Below, piece after piece: positions 1-6,958 of a stretch of 16,707 nt of DNA. Origin of the DNA: an uncultured Bacilli bacterium (lineage in GTDB: Bacteria > Bacillota_I > Bacilli_A > RF39 > UBA660). Where the stretch lies: positions 1 to 16,707 of the forward strand of contig CALVPA010000010.1 in NCBI GenBank assembly GCA_944350395.1, read 5' to 3'. Numbering within the stretch: the stretch's first letter is position 1; each line of letters begins with the position of its first letter. The notes beneath the pieces are model-generated. The model was not told the origin of the DNA and searched no databases. It saw nothing but the letters and a program-made list of their open reading frames with translations. A program made the translations under genes and the position numbers.

Positions 1-675
1 GGTGAAGTTAAATCAAAAGAAAAAGAAAAGACTGTTTCAACTCCACTAGTAACTGTTACCGACCTTCAAAAGATGAAAAGAAATGAAATCATTGTAATCA
101 GGATGAGAATGAGACCATTTAGGACGATACTTAAAGGGAGCTATGATATCGATTGGGGAGATCACTTTGACGATGCCACGATACCTGAAAGAGATGTTTA
201 TCCTGTAAAGCTTTTTGATATGAAACAGTTTGTCAAAGAAGAAAAACGAAAAAAGACTATGGAAGCGATAAATAAAGCAGAGGAAGCTACGAACCAACAG
301 TATAAAAATGTAGATGATTCTATAAAAAAGAATACCCCGTTTGACTTTAATAACGATAAGCCTGTAGATATAGATGAACTTGTAAAAAATATCGATGCAC
401 AAATTGCCCAACTAGAAAAAGAGCAGGAAGAAGAAGAAAAGAAGCGAGACAGGGAAAACAGATTAAAAGATGAACAAAAAGGAATATTAAATACGTTTGA
501 TATAAAAAAAGAAAATACATCAAAAAATCAGAATGAATTCAATAAAGGTACAATAACAAAAGAAGAAAAACCAGTACCAAAAATTAATGTCGATAATTCT
601 AGTGTTGTATTAGATAACCAAATAGTTACAGATGACCAATTCTTTGATGACTTTTTTGGAGACGATGACGAATAA
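1..675 (+). CDS. C-terminal part of a VirD4/TraG-like type IV coupling ATPase (5' end outside the window)
   Basis: The reading frame is open from base 1, so this is the tail of a longer gene; the ATG at 73 is internal. The first ~60 residues resemble the end of TraG/VirD4 coupling proteins, the hexameric membrane ATPases that feed DNA-relaxase complexes into conjugation channels. The pattern is a 'PL-VT--DL-KMKRNE' segment, then 'RMRPFRT', then a 'YDIDWG' segment, and later 'PERDVYPVKLFDMKQFV'. The rest is a highly charged, probably helical and disordered tail (Glu/Lys-rich around 410-480) ending in an acidic Asp/Phe cluster. Acidic tails are known to recruit substrate in some coupling proteins; that role is inferred here. 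The Walker motifs would lie upstream and cannot be seen. It ends 24 bases before the -10 element of the next operon. The assignment rests on motif memory and is moderately sure. Confidence 0.55.
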   Translation, partial: GEVKSKEKEKTVSTPLVTVTDLQKMKRNEIIVIRMRMRPFRTILKGSYDIDWGDHFDDATIPERDVYPVKLFDMKQFVKEEKRKKTMEAINKAEEATNQQYKNVDDSIKKNTPFDFNNDKPVDIDELVKNIDAQIAQLEKEQEEEEKKRDRENRLKDEQKGILNTFDIKKENTSKNQNEFNKGTITKEEKPVPKINVDNSSVVLDNQIVTDDQFFDDFFGDDDE

Positions 676-677
676 AT

Positions 678-706
678 TTGTATTTTTAATTAAAGTGTGA
701 TATAAT
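678..706 (+). promoter_or_regulatory. SigA-type promoter of the rimP-nusA-infB operon
   Basis: TTGTAT at 678-683 and a perfect TATAAT at 701-706 are separated by 17 bases. TGA directly before the -10 box makes it a TG-extended promoter. Transcription should begin near 713, giving a leader of about 58 bases before rimP that contains the hairpin at 727-748. The promoter starts just after the stop codon of the upstream gene, so the operon is uncoupled from it. Confidence 0.8.
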
Positions 707-726
707 TTGTTTATTAAACAGAAAGG

Positions 727-748
727 AAGTGGGCAGAAATACCCACTT
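727..748 (+). promoter_or_regulatory. Leader hairpin upstream of rimP, attenuator-like
   Basis: AAGTGGG (727-733) pairs perfectly with CCCACTT (742-748) around an 8-base loop. Two G-T pairs may extend the stem, and TTTTATTTAT follows. This is the shape of a weak intrinsic terminator placed between promoter and first gene. In Bacillus subtilis NusA is known to autoregulate by stimulating termination in the leader of its own operon, so a NusA-dependent attenuator is the natural reading. That function is inferred; only the hairpin and T-rich tract are seen. The 3' arm ends 22 bases before the preferred rimP start, so it could also affect ribosome access. Confidence 0.65.
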
Positions 749-770
749 TTATTTATGAATGGTGGTAGAT

Positions 771-1025
771 ATGGAAGAAAAATTAAAAAAAATTAGAGAT
801 GCGGTTGTGGACGCGATGAACAAAGAGAATATAATAGTCGACGATATCGAGTATGTTAAAGAAAACGGTTATAATTTTTTAAAGATAACTTTAGATAAAG
901 TAAACGGATTAGATATGGATACTATTGTGGAAGCTACGAATATCATAAATCCGATTATCGATAAACTAGATTTAATCGATGAGGAATATGTTCTCGATAT
1001 ATCGAGTAAAGAAAGAGGTAATTAA
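771..1025 (+). CDS. rimP: RimP, ribosome maturation factor, N-terminal domain only
   Basis: RimP helps assemble the 30S subunit. The 84-residue product matches the family's N-terminal alpha/beta domain, with the helix 'IRDAVVDAMN', the strand 'NFLKITLDK' and the end 'EEYVLDISS' (typical family: 'Y-LEVSSPG'). It then stops after five residues (KERGN), where family members (about 150 residues) continue with SPGLDRPL and an SH3-like C-terminal domain that contacts ribosomal protein S12. Only one base separates the stop from the nusA ATG, so the missing domain is absent rather than frameshifted. The ATG at 771 is preferred because GGTGG lies 5 bases upstream; an in-frame ATG at 759 lacks a ribosome binding site. 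Position before nusA supports the name strongly. Confidence 0.8.
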   Translation: MEEKLKKIRDAVVDAMNKENIIVDDIEYVKENGYNFLKITLDKVNGLDMDTIVEATNIINPIIDKLDLIDEEYVLDISSKERGN

Positions 1026-1026
1026 A

Positions 1027-2142
1027 ATGGACGGAAAAGAATTTATAAAAAATGTGCATAAAGTAGCGGAAGAAAAAGGAATAGATGAAAATATTATTTT
1101 CGATGCTATGGAACAAGCACTTATTACTGCTTATAAAAAAAATTACAATTCTAAAACGAATGTGAAACCTAAAATTGATAGAGAAACTGGGGAGATTAAA
1201 ATATTTACCTATTATATAGTAGTAGATGATTATGAAGATCCAGAAGTAACGATCGACGAAGAAGGAAATGAAATCGTTACTGAACCAAAAGTTCCAGTAG
1301 ATGCACAAATACTTTTAGCTGATGCCGAAAAAAAAGTTCCAGGAATTAAAGTAGGGGAGACAATCGAAGAAGAAGTAACTCCAGACGATTTTGGAAGAGT
1401 AGCAGTACAAACTGCAAAGCAGGTACTAATACAAAAAATTAGAACTGCAGAACGTGAAAGCATAATGGCAGATTTCCAAGGCAAAGAAGGGGAATTAATG
1501 CTAGGAATGCTTGCGATGGAAGATGAAAAAAATTACTATGTAGATTTAGGTAGAGCAAGAGGTATTTTGCCTAAAAGTGAGATGATTCCAGGCGAAGTAG
1601 TAAAGATGGGTTCCAGCATAAAAGTATATTTACAAAAGATAGAAGAGACTACTAAAGGTCCTCTAATCCTATGCAGTAGAAAGCACTACAATTTTGTAAG
1701 AAGACTTTTTGAAAGCGAGATACCAGAACTTATGGATGGAACAGTAATTCTCTATGGAGTTGCAAGAGATGCCGGAAATAGAAGTAAGGTAGCGGTTTAT
1801 TCGACAAATGAAAAGGTAGACGCTATAGGAGCATGTATTGGTGAAAAAGGTTCCCGTATCGCGAACATATTAAAGGAACTAAATGGCGAAAAAGTAGATC
1901 TAGTTCTATATTCAGAAGATATAGAAGAATTCATTAAAAATGCTCTAAGCCCTGCTAAAAATGTATATGTGACAGTAGATAAAGAATCAGAAAACAACGA
2001 AGCATTTGTCGTAGTAAGCGATGACGATTTGAGTTTAGCAATCGGTAAACACGGTTCTAATATCAAACTAGCAAGTAAACTCACTAAATATCATTTGACG
2101 ATTAAATCGATGAGTCAAGTAAACGAAGAAGGTAACAAATAA
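1027..2142 (+). CDS. nusA: NusA, transcription elongation/termination/antitermination factor
   Basis: NusA binds RNA polymerase and nascent RNA and modulates pausing, intrinsic termination and antitermination. The 371-residue length equals that of Firmicutes NusA. In order there are an N-terminal RNA-polymerase-binding domain (about 1-125, 'FIKNVHKVAEEKGID'), an S1 domain (about 135-205, with 'YYVDLGRARGILPKSE'), KH1 (about 205-280) and KH2 with 'GACIGEKGSRIANI' and 'LAIGKHGSNIKLASKL'. There are no C-terminal acidic repeats, as expected outside proteobacteria. The N-terminal domain has a charged insert near residues 67-90. The start at 1027 has AGAGG 8 bases upstream; an in-frame ATG at 979 lies inside rimP and is unlikely. 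The stop overlaps the ylxR start by one base (TAATG), implying translational coupling. Confidence 0.97.
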   Translation: MDGKEFIKNVHKVAEEKGIDENIIFDAMEQALITAYKKNYNSKTNVKPKIDRETGEIKIFTYYIVVDDYEDPEVTIDEEGNEIVTEPKVPVDAQILLADAEKKVPGIKVGETIEEEVTPDDFGRVAVQTAKQVLIQKIRTAERESIMADFQGKEGELMLGMLAMEDEKNYYVDLGRARGILPKSEMIPGEVVKMGSSIKVYLQKIEETTKGPLILCSRKHYNFVRRLFESEIPELMDGTVILYGVARDAGNRSKVAVYSTNEKVDAIGACIGEKGSRIANILKELNGEKVDLVLYSEDIEEFIKNALSPAKNVYVTVDKESENNEAFVVVSDDDLSLAIGKHGSNIKLASKLTKYHLTIKSMSQVNEEGNK

Positions 2143-2399
2143 TGAAAATTAAAAAGATACCGATGAGAACTTGCGTCGTTACTAAAGAGAAACTTCCAAA
2201 AAAAGATTTACTCAGGATAGTAAAGTTTGAAGACGAAATTAAAATAGATGAGACAGGTAAAGCAAACGGAAAAGGTTGTTATCTGAAAAAAGATACAGAC
2301 GTCGTAAAAAAAGCTCGCGATACAAAAGTGTTGAATAAAGTGTTTGAGATGGAAGTACCAGATGAAATATATGATGAAATAATGAAATTAATTGATTAA
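2142..2399 (+). CDS. ylxR: YlxR/RnpM, RNase P modulator (DUF448)
   Basis: This is an 85-residue basic protein with the YlxR signature near its start: 'RTCVVTKEKLPKKDLLRIV' at about residues 9-27, followed by the 'GKGCYLKK' turn near 45-52. The family is a small RNA-binding fold coded between nusA and infB in Firmicutes. The B. subtilis member has been reported to bind the RNase P RNA and modulate its activity (RnpM). Its ATG shares a base with the nusA stop. The gene normally following it, ylxQ (an L7Ae-like kink-turn binder), is absent; only 18 bases separate this gene from infB. Confidence 0.9.
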   Translation: MKIKKIPMRTCVVTKEKLPKKDLLRIVKFEDEIKIDETGKANGKGCYLKKDTDVVKKARDTKVLNKVFEMEVPDEIYDEIMKLID

Positions 2400-2417
2400 G
2401 AAAGGAAGGTGTAACCT

Positions 2418-4520
2418 ATGTATACTGTTAAAGAATATGCCGATGAGATGGGTATATCTGTACAAGAGGTTTTAAAGAAATGTGCCTTTTTAGGAATAAA
2501 AGCAAATTCGGGAAGTGATGAACTTACCGACGATGATATAGTAATGCTCGATAATGCCATAAATATTATGGATTCTGTTATGGAAGATGAAGAAAATTAT
2601 ATTGATGACGATGATGATGATCAATTGATAGATGAAGAAGAACCAAAAGAAAAGAAAAAGTCTATCGATAGATCAAAAAAAACTTATAATAATTTAGAAT
2701 CCAAGAGCAATTATGCTAAAAAGAGAAAAGAGATGTATAAGCATAAAGACAAATTAAAGTCTACTGCAAATACTGATGAGTCGATAGTTTTATATAAAGA
2801 GGGCATGACAGTTAACGATTTAGCAAATGAACTTGGTATTACAGGTAACGATATAATTGTAAAACTCATGTCAATGGGTCTCATGATTTCTTTAAATCAA
2901 TCAGTTGATTTTGAAAATGCAGAAATCATTGCACTCGAATATGGAAAGACATTAAAGAAAGAAAATACTCAAGATGTTTCTAATTTTGAAGAATATGAAA
3001 TTATTGATGATGAAAAAGATTTAGTATCTAGACCTCCTGTAGTAACGATTATGGGACATGTCGATCACGGAAAAACTACTCTTTTAGATTACATCAGAAA
3101 TTCACACGTAGTAGATAAAGAATTTGGTGGAATTACACAACACATAGGTGCTTATCAGATAGATTATAATGGAAATAAGATAACATTTATCGATACTCCA
3201 GGGCATGCTGCTTTTACAGAAATGCGTGCAAGGGGAGCTTCGATTACTGACATCGTCATAATTATAGTTGCTGCTGATGATGGAGTAATGCCACAAACAG
3301 AAGAAGCTATAGATCACGCTCTAAGTGCCAATGTTCCTATAATAGTCGCTGTCAATAAAATAGATAAACCAGAAGCAAATATTGAGAGAATATATTCTGA
3401 AATGGCTAATAGAAATATAACACCAGAGAGTTGGGGAGGAAATGTTCCTTTCGTAAATATATCGGCTAAAACTGGCGAAAATGTCGATGAAGTGCTAGAG
3501 ACTATATTAGCAATTAGCGAAATGAACGAATATAAGGCAAATCCTAATAGATATGCTTCGGGAACTGTCATAGAATCTAGAATCGATAAATCAGTTGGAG
3601 GAGTATCATCATTACTAATACAAAACGGTACTCTTAGATTAGGAGACCCAATCGTCGTTGGAACTGCATTTGGTAAAGTTCGTACAATAAGAAATGATTT
3701 AGGTCAAAACATAGTTGAAGCAGGTCCTAGCACTCCTGTTGAGATTACTGGGTTAAATGGAAATCCAAGTGCTGGAGATAAATTCATGGCATTCGAAAGT
3801 GAAAAAGAGGCAAAAGAAATTGCTACAAAGAGACAAAATAATGCAAAAGTCACAAAGTATAAGACTGACATCGTTACATTCGAAGATTTATTTAGTCAAA
3901 TACAGGCAGGAACTAAAGAGATAAATGTCATATTAAAAGCTGACGTTCGAGGTAGTGAAGAAGCAGTAAAAAATGCCCTGCTTAAGATAAATGTAGAAGG
4001 CGTAAAAGTAAAAGTTATTAGAAGTGGAATTGGTGCAATTAGTGAATCTGATATCGTTTTAGCAAATGCTTCGAATGCGATAATAATCGGCTTTAATGTA
4101 GTGGCAGATCATACAACAAAGGAAATCGCTAAAGAATATAGCGTTGAAATAAGATTATATACTATAATTTATAAATTAGTAGAAGATATGGAAGCTGCTA
4201 TGAAAGGTATGTTAGATCCAGAGTATGAAGAAAAAACTACAGGAGAAGCTGAAGTTAGACAACTATTTAAATTCTCTAAAGTAGGAACAATCGCTGGTGT
4301 TAAAGTTATCAAAGATATCATAAAAAATGGCTCAAAGGTGCGCGTTATAAGAGAAGGTAAAATCATATATGATGGCGTAATATCGAGTGTACAGAGAGAA
4401 AAAGATAGTGTTAAAGAAGTAAAAGAAGGCTATGAATGTGGTATAACTATTGAAAACTATAATGACATAAAAGTTGGAGATATCTTAGAGACATACGAAC
4501 TAGTTGAGGTGAAGAGATGA
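2418..4520 (+). CDS. infB: Translation initiation factor IF-2
   Basis: IF-2 is the GTPase that places fMet-tRNA on the 30S subunit and promotes subunit joining. The 700-residue protein has an IF2 N-terminal module at about 1-50, an acidic linker (poly-Asp near 62-70) and a lysine-rich stretch. A second IF2-N module lies at about 125-175. The G domain follows: G1 GHVDHGKT at residues 213-220, then 'GGITQHIGAY', G3 'DTPGHAAF' and G4 'NKID'. Domains II, III and the fMet-tRNA-binding C-terminal domain follow, and the length is close to that of B. subtilis IF-2 (about 716). The start is fixed by AGGAAGGTG about 7 bases upstream. The stop overlaps the rbfA start as ATGA, so the two are translationally coupled. 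The TGA stop also argues for the standard code. Confidence 0.98.
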   Translation: MYTVKEYADEMGISVQEVLKKCAFLGIKANSGSDELTDDDIVMLDNAINIMDSVMEDEENYIDDDDDDQLIDEEEPKEKKKSIDRSKKTYNNLESKSNYAKKRKEMYKHKDKLKSTANTDESIVLYKEGMTVNDLANELGITGNDIIVKLMSMGLMISLNQSVDFENAEIIALEYGKTLKKENTQDVSNFEEYEIIDDEKDLVSRPPVVTIMGHVDHGKTTLLDYIRNSHVVDKEFGGITQHIGAYQIDYNGNKITFIDTPGHAAFTEMRARGASITDIVIIIVAADDGVMPQTEEAIDHALSANVPIIVAVNKIDKPEANIERIYSEMANRNITPESWGGNVPFVNISAKTGENVDEVLETILAISEMNEYKANPNRYASGTVIESRIDKSVGGVSSLLIQNGTLRLGDPIVVGTAFGKVRTIRNDLGQNIVEAGPSTPVEITGLNGNPSAGDKFMAFESEKEAKEIATKRQNNAKVTKYKTDIVTFEDLFSQIQAGTKEINVILKADVRGSEEAVKNALLKINVEGVKVKVIRSGIGAISESDIVLANASNAIIIGFNVVADHTTKEIAKEYSVEIRLYTIIYKLVEDMEAAMKGMLDPEYEEKTTGEAEVRQLFKFSKVGTIAGVKVIKDIIKNGSKVRVIREGKIIYDGVISSVQREKDSVKEVKEGYECGITIENYNDIKVGDILETYELVEVKR

Positions 4521-4855
4521 GTCTAAAACTTAAAAGAATCGCTTCTGAAATGATAAGAGAAATAAACGCAATTTTAAATGAAGAAGCAAAAAATGAAATA
4601 TTAAAAAATGTGAGTGTTACCGACTTAACTGTGGATTCAGATCTTACCTTTGCTAAAGTTTATTTCATGACGAGATTGGACGACAAAGAAATGGTAGAAA
4701 ACGAACTTAATGAAGCTTCATCTTTTGTAAGAACAATGCTTGCCAAACGTCTAGATCTTAGAAGTACACCAGAATTAAAATTTGTATACGATAAATCTTT
4801 AGATTATGGTAATAAAATTGATAAAATTATTGAAAAAATCAGTGAGGGGGAATAG
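4517..4855 (+). CDS. rbfA: RbfA, 30S ribosome-binding factor
   Basis: RbfA is a small KH-fold protein needed for late 30S maturation, acting near 16S rRNA helix 1. The 112-residue product fits the family length. It has the N-terminal helix 'RIASEMIREINAIL', the strand 'VSVTDLTVDSDLTFAKVYF' and the typical C-terminal 'LRSTPELKFVYDKSLDYGNKI' with the family's 'PEL-F--D-S---G--I' pattern. It starts inside the infB stop region (4-base overlap) with GAGGTGAAGAG upstream in the infB end. The GAGGGGGA near its 3' end serves as the ribosome binding site of the next gene. Confidence 0.96.
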   Translation: MSLKLKRIASEMIREINAILNEEAKNEILKNVSVTDLTVDSDLTFAKVYFMTRLDDKEMVENELNEASSFVRTMLAKRLDLRSTPELKFVYDKSLDYGNKIDKIIEKISEGE

Positions 4856-4857
4856 CA

Positions 4858-5361
4858 ATGATTAAAAACATAAAAGATTTGAACGAAAAGGAAATAGAAT
4901 CTTTTAAAAATCAATATTTCGAATACTTTCAAGATTTGTCTGTAATGAAGATGAAATCAGAAACCATTGCAAATATAAAGAAAAATTTATTAAAGAGTCG
5001 CAGTATGACTTATGTAAATACTATGCTTGAGAGAATAAATAGCGGAGCAAGAATCGGTTACGCCTATGTAGTTGACGACGAAACGTTTGGTTTTATTGTA
5101 GGTAGAGTATATAGCGATGATAAAACAGGATGGATTTCTCATATTTACATTGATAATTCTGTAACCGCACTTCAAAAAAGAACGATTATACTAGAAATGT
5201 ATAGAGCATTATCACAAGATTTTAAAAAAGCAGGAGTTACAAAAGTTACTTCAGAAGTTTCTTATTTCAATCCAAAAGAATTAGATGCTTTAGAAACTCT
5301 AGATTTTTCGCTAGAGGAAGAATACCACGACAACAGTGTATTATATGGAAAAAAACTCTAA
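4858..5361 (+). CDS. GNAT-like acetyltransferase-fold protein, function unknown
   Basis: I do not recognise a specific family. The 167-residue protein has an overall GNAT layout: N-terminal helices (1-60), strands 'RIGYAYVVDDETFGFIVGRV' and 'GWISHIYID', a long helix 'RTIILEMYRALSQDFKKAGV', then 'KVTSEVSYFNPKELDALETLDF' and a final strand. The end of that pattern (Asn, then Leu-x-x-Leu-Asp-Phe) matches the usual GNAT C-terminal region. The acetyl-CoA pyrophosphate loop (R/Q-x-x-G-x-G/A) after the 'HIYID' strand is not recognisable; the sequence there is 'NSVTALQKRTII'. It could therefore be a divergent or non-catalytic GNAT. It sits two bases after rbfA with a strong GAGGGGGA site and overlaps truB by 17 bases, so it is co-expressed with ribosome and tRNA maturation genes. 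A role there is only a guess. Confidence 0.6.
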   Translation: MIKNIKDLNEKEIESFKNQYFEYFQDLSVMKMKSETIANIKKNLLKSRSMTYVNTMLERINSGARIGYAYVVDDETFGFIVGRVYSDDKTGWISHIYIDNSVTALQKRTIILEMYRALSQDFKKAGVTKVTSEVSYFNPKELDALETLDFSLEEEYHDNSVLYGKKL

Positions 5362-6202
5362 TATAGATGGAATCTTAGTAATCAATAAGCCAGTAGGTTG
5401 TACTAGTAGAGATGTAGTAAATAAACTCATACATATATTTAATACAAAAAAAATAGGACATACAGGTACTCTCGATCCACTTGCAAGTGGAGTTCTCGTA
5501 TGCACTCTTGGTAAATGCACAAAATTAAATGAATTTTTGACGAGTACTTTTAAAGAATATCACGTAGAATTTGTATTGGGTTTTGAAACAGATACACTAG
5601 ATATTACAGGAACACAAGTAAAAACTTCTAATAAAGTAGTTAGTAATACAGAAATAAATACAGCAATACTTAAGTTTGCATGTACATATATGCAGGAAGT
5701 TCCACTTTATTCAGCGGTAAAAATAAACGGAAAAAAGTTGTATGAATACGCAAGACACAATGAGAAAATTGAACCTCCAAAAAAAGAAGTAACTATTGAA
5801 AGTATTGAAAATATCAATATAAATAGGAACGATATATCATTTGATTGTAAAGTATCTAAGGGTACTTACATAAGAAGTTTAGTTAGAGATATTGGTAACA
5901 GTTTAGGTACATATGCGACGATGACTAATCTAAAAAGGCTTAGTCAAGGTAATTTTAGTATTGACGAAGCTTATTCTTTAAAAGATATTGAAAATGGAAA
6001 CTATAAAATTTTAACCAAAGAAGAAGTTCTTAAAGACATATATTCGATTGAAGTAGATGAAAATTTATATAAAAAGGTCACAAACGGAGCAAAAATTGAG
6101 CTATCAATGGATTACGAATATATTACGTTTACAAGGGAAAATAAAATACTTTGTTTGTATAAAAAAGATAATGGAATATATAGGTTGTATGTTATGTTCT
6201 AA
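5345..6202 (+). CDS. truB: TruB, tRNA pseudouridine-55 synthase
   Basis: TruB isomerises U55 in the T loop of nearly all tRNAs. The 285-residue product has the motif 'GHTGTLDPLASGVL' at about 38-51 with catalytic Asp44. It also has the N-terminal 'GILVINKPVGCTSRDVV', the 'VPLYSAVKINGKKLYEYAR' segment and 'KGTYIRSLVRDIG', all family hallmarks. The last ~55 residues are consistent with the small C-terminal PUA-like region. I chose the ATG at 5345; an in-frame GTG at 5336 is possible. Neither has a clear ribosome binding site, so initiation probably relies on coupling with the upstream gene, which it overlaps by 17 bases. It closes the operon; the usual next gene, ribF, is absent. Confidence 0.96.
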   Translation: MEKNSNIDGILVINKPVGCTSRDVVNKLIHIFNTKKIGHTGTLDPLASGVLVCTLGKCTKLNEFLTSTFKEYHVEFVLGFETDTLDITGTQVKTSNKVVSNTEINTAILKFACTYMQEVPLYSAVKINGKKLYEYARHNEKIEPPKKEVTIESIENININRNDISFDCKVSKGTYIRSLVRDIGNSLGTYATMTNLKRLSQGNFSIDEAYSLKDIENGNYKILTKEEVLKDIYSIEVDENLYKKVTNGAKIELSMDYEYITFTRENKILCLYKKDNGIYRLYVMF

Positions 6203-6243
6203 CCTATTAAAAATTAATATATATATTATTAGAGTGCGCAATT

Positions 6244-6272
6244 TTGCATTTTGATTAAATATATGATATAAT
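6244..6272 (+). promoter_or_regulatory. SigA-type promoter of the HD-domain gene
   Basis: TTGCAT at 6244-6249 and TATAAT at 6267-6272 have a 17-base spacer, and TGA precedes the -10 box. Predicted start is near 6279, only about 14 bases before the ATG at 6293. The leader would be very short and made up almost entirely of the ribosome binding site. Confidence 0.75.
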
Positions 6273-6292
6273 TTGGTGGTTGAGGTGAAAAG

Positions 6293-6814
6293 ATGCTAGA
6301 TAGTAATATCTTTAAAGATACCGAATATATGAGAATAATAGATAGTTATTTGAACAATGAAAAGGTTCAATGTCTAAAAAATATACCACATCACGATTCT
6401 AATAGATTAAATCACTGTTTAAAAGTTTCATATTTATCGTATAAAATTTGTAAAAAGCATAATTTTAATTATGAAAGTGCTGCTAAAGCAGGATTACTTC
6501 ACGACTTATACTATAATAGAATTAACGATTGCAGTAATGCTACTGATAAAATAAAACTGTTTACAAATGGTCATCCGAAAGATGCAGTAAAAAATGCTGA
6601 AGAACTTTTTTCTATGACACCATTAGAAAAAGAAATAATACTCACACATATGTGGCCGTTATCTAAGTATGTTCCAAAACATAAAGAAAGTATGATAGTT
6701 AGTTTATCCGATAAATATTATAGTTTTCAGGAATTTGGAACAAAATTAAATTACAATTTTTCATATTTATTTGGAGTTTATTTTCTATTAGCAGTACATT
6801 TTATATTTAAATAG
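6293..6814 (+). CDS. HD-domain metal-dependent phosphohydrolase
   Basis: The 173-residue protein has the ligand pattern of HD hydrolases. There is His41 ('RLNHCLKVSYLSYKI'), the His70-Asp71 pair in 'AGLLHDLYY', His94 in 'GHPKDAVKNA', His119 in 'ILTHMWPL' and Asp140 in 'SLSDKYYS'. The extra histidines between the HD pair and the last Asp suggest a two-metal site, as in HD families that hydrolyse phosphate esters or nucleotides; the substrate cannot be told. A hydrophobic stretch at about 156-172 ends the protein and could be a membrane anchor or a buried helix. GAGGTG lies 5 bases before the ATG. It is a single-gene unit with its own promoter and a terminator that contains its stop codon. Confidence 0.85.
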   Translation: MLDSNIFKDTEYMRIIDSYLNNEKVQCLKNIPHHDSNRLNHCLKVSYLSYKICKKHNFNYESAAKAGLLHDLYYNRINDCSNATDKIKLFTNGHPKDAVKNAEELFSMTPLEKEIILTHMWPLSKYVPKHKESMIVSLSDKYYSFQEFGTKLNYNFSYLFGVYFLLAVHFIFK

Positions 6815-6834
6815 GATTCGTCCTATTTTTTTTT
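6809..6834 (+). terminator. Intrinsic terminator overlapping the HD gene stop codon
   Basis: AAATAGGA (6809-6816) pairs with TCCTATTT (6821-6828) around a TTCG tetraloop, which is exceptionally stable in RNA. The T run continues to 6834. The TAG stop codon (6812-6814) lies inside the 5' arm. It separates the HD gene from the tRNA unit. Confidence 0.9.
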
Positions 6835-6843
6835 GCTATCTTG

Positions 6844-6852
6844 TGATATAAT
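6844..6852 (+). promoter_or_regulatory. TG-extended -10 promoter of the tRNA-Arg unit
   Basis: TGA plus TATAAT (6847-6852) directly precedes the tRNA. No good -35 is seen; the -35 position falls in the T tract of the preceding terminator (around 6824-6829). The sequence TGTGATATAATTT is identical to that of the rimP promoter. The predicted start near 6859 leaves a tRNA 5' leader of only 1-3 bases. Confidence 0.65.
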
Positions 6853-6860
6853 TTTATTGT

Positions 6861-6937
6861 GTCTCCGTAGTTTAGTTGGATAAAACAAGGCCCTCCTAAG
6901 GCTTAGAGCGAGAGTTCGAGTCTCTCCGGGGACACCA
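6861..6937 (+). tRNA. tRNA-Arg, anticodon CCU, with encoded CCA
   Basis: A complete 77-base cloverleaf can be drawn by hand. The acceptor arms are GTCTCCG and CGGGGAC (7 pairs, one G-T), followed by discriminator A and CCA. The D arm is GTTT/AAAC. The anticodon arm is AGGCC/GGCTT with loop CTCCTAA, giving anticodon CCT at the central three bases, which reads the arginine codon AGG. The T arm is GAGAG/CTCTC with loop TTCGAGT. CCA is encoded in the DNA. The gene is followed after 21 bases by a coding region without an intervening terminator. Confidence 0.95.
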
Positions 6938-6958
6938 TAAAAAAAATAAGGTGATTAT

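Noticed and set aside
46..411. Minus-strand open frame rich in Phe/Ile/Tyr opposite the coupling-protein tail
   Set aside because: It is antisense shadow of an AT-rich gene, with no ribosome binding site and no family motif. The same applies to the other antisense frames over nusA, infB, smc and the ABC genes.
979..1026. Upstream in-frame ATG for nusA (would add 16 residues)
   Set aside because: It lies inside rimP, has no ribosome binding site, and the added residues do not match NusA; the ATG at 1027 has AGAGG and gives the family length.
4508..4524. Possible mycoplasma code with TGA read as tryptophan
   Set aside because: The infB protein ends where the family ends at this TGA, rnc ends likewise at TGA, and tryptophans in recognised proteins use TGG.
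6214..6230. AT-only palindrome (TAATATATATATTA) after truB, considered as the operon terminator
   Set aside because: It contains no G-C pairs and no T tract follows, so it is unlikely to terminate. I see no clear terminator for the truB operon.
6057..6254. Plus-strand 65-residue frame overlapping the end of truB
   Set aside because: It is a frame-shifted reading of truB plus intergenic DNA, has no start signal and runs across the next promoter.
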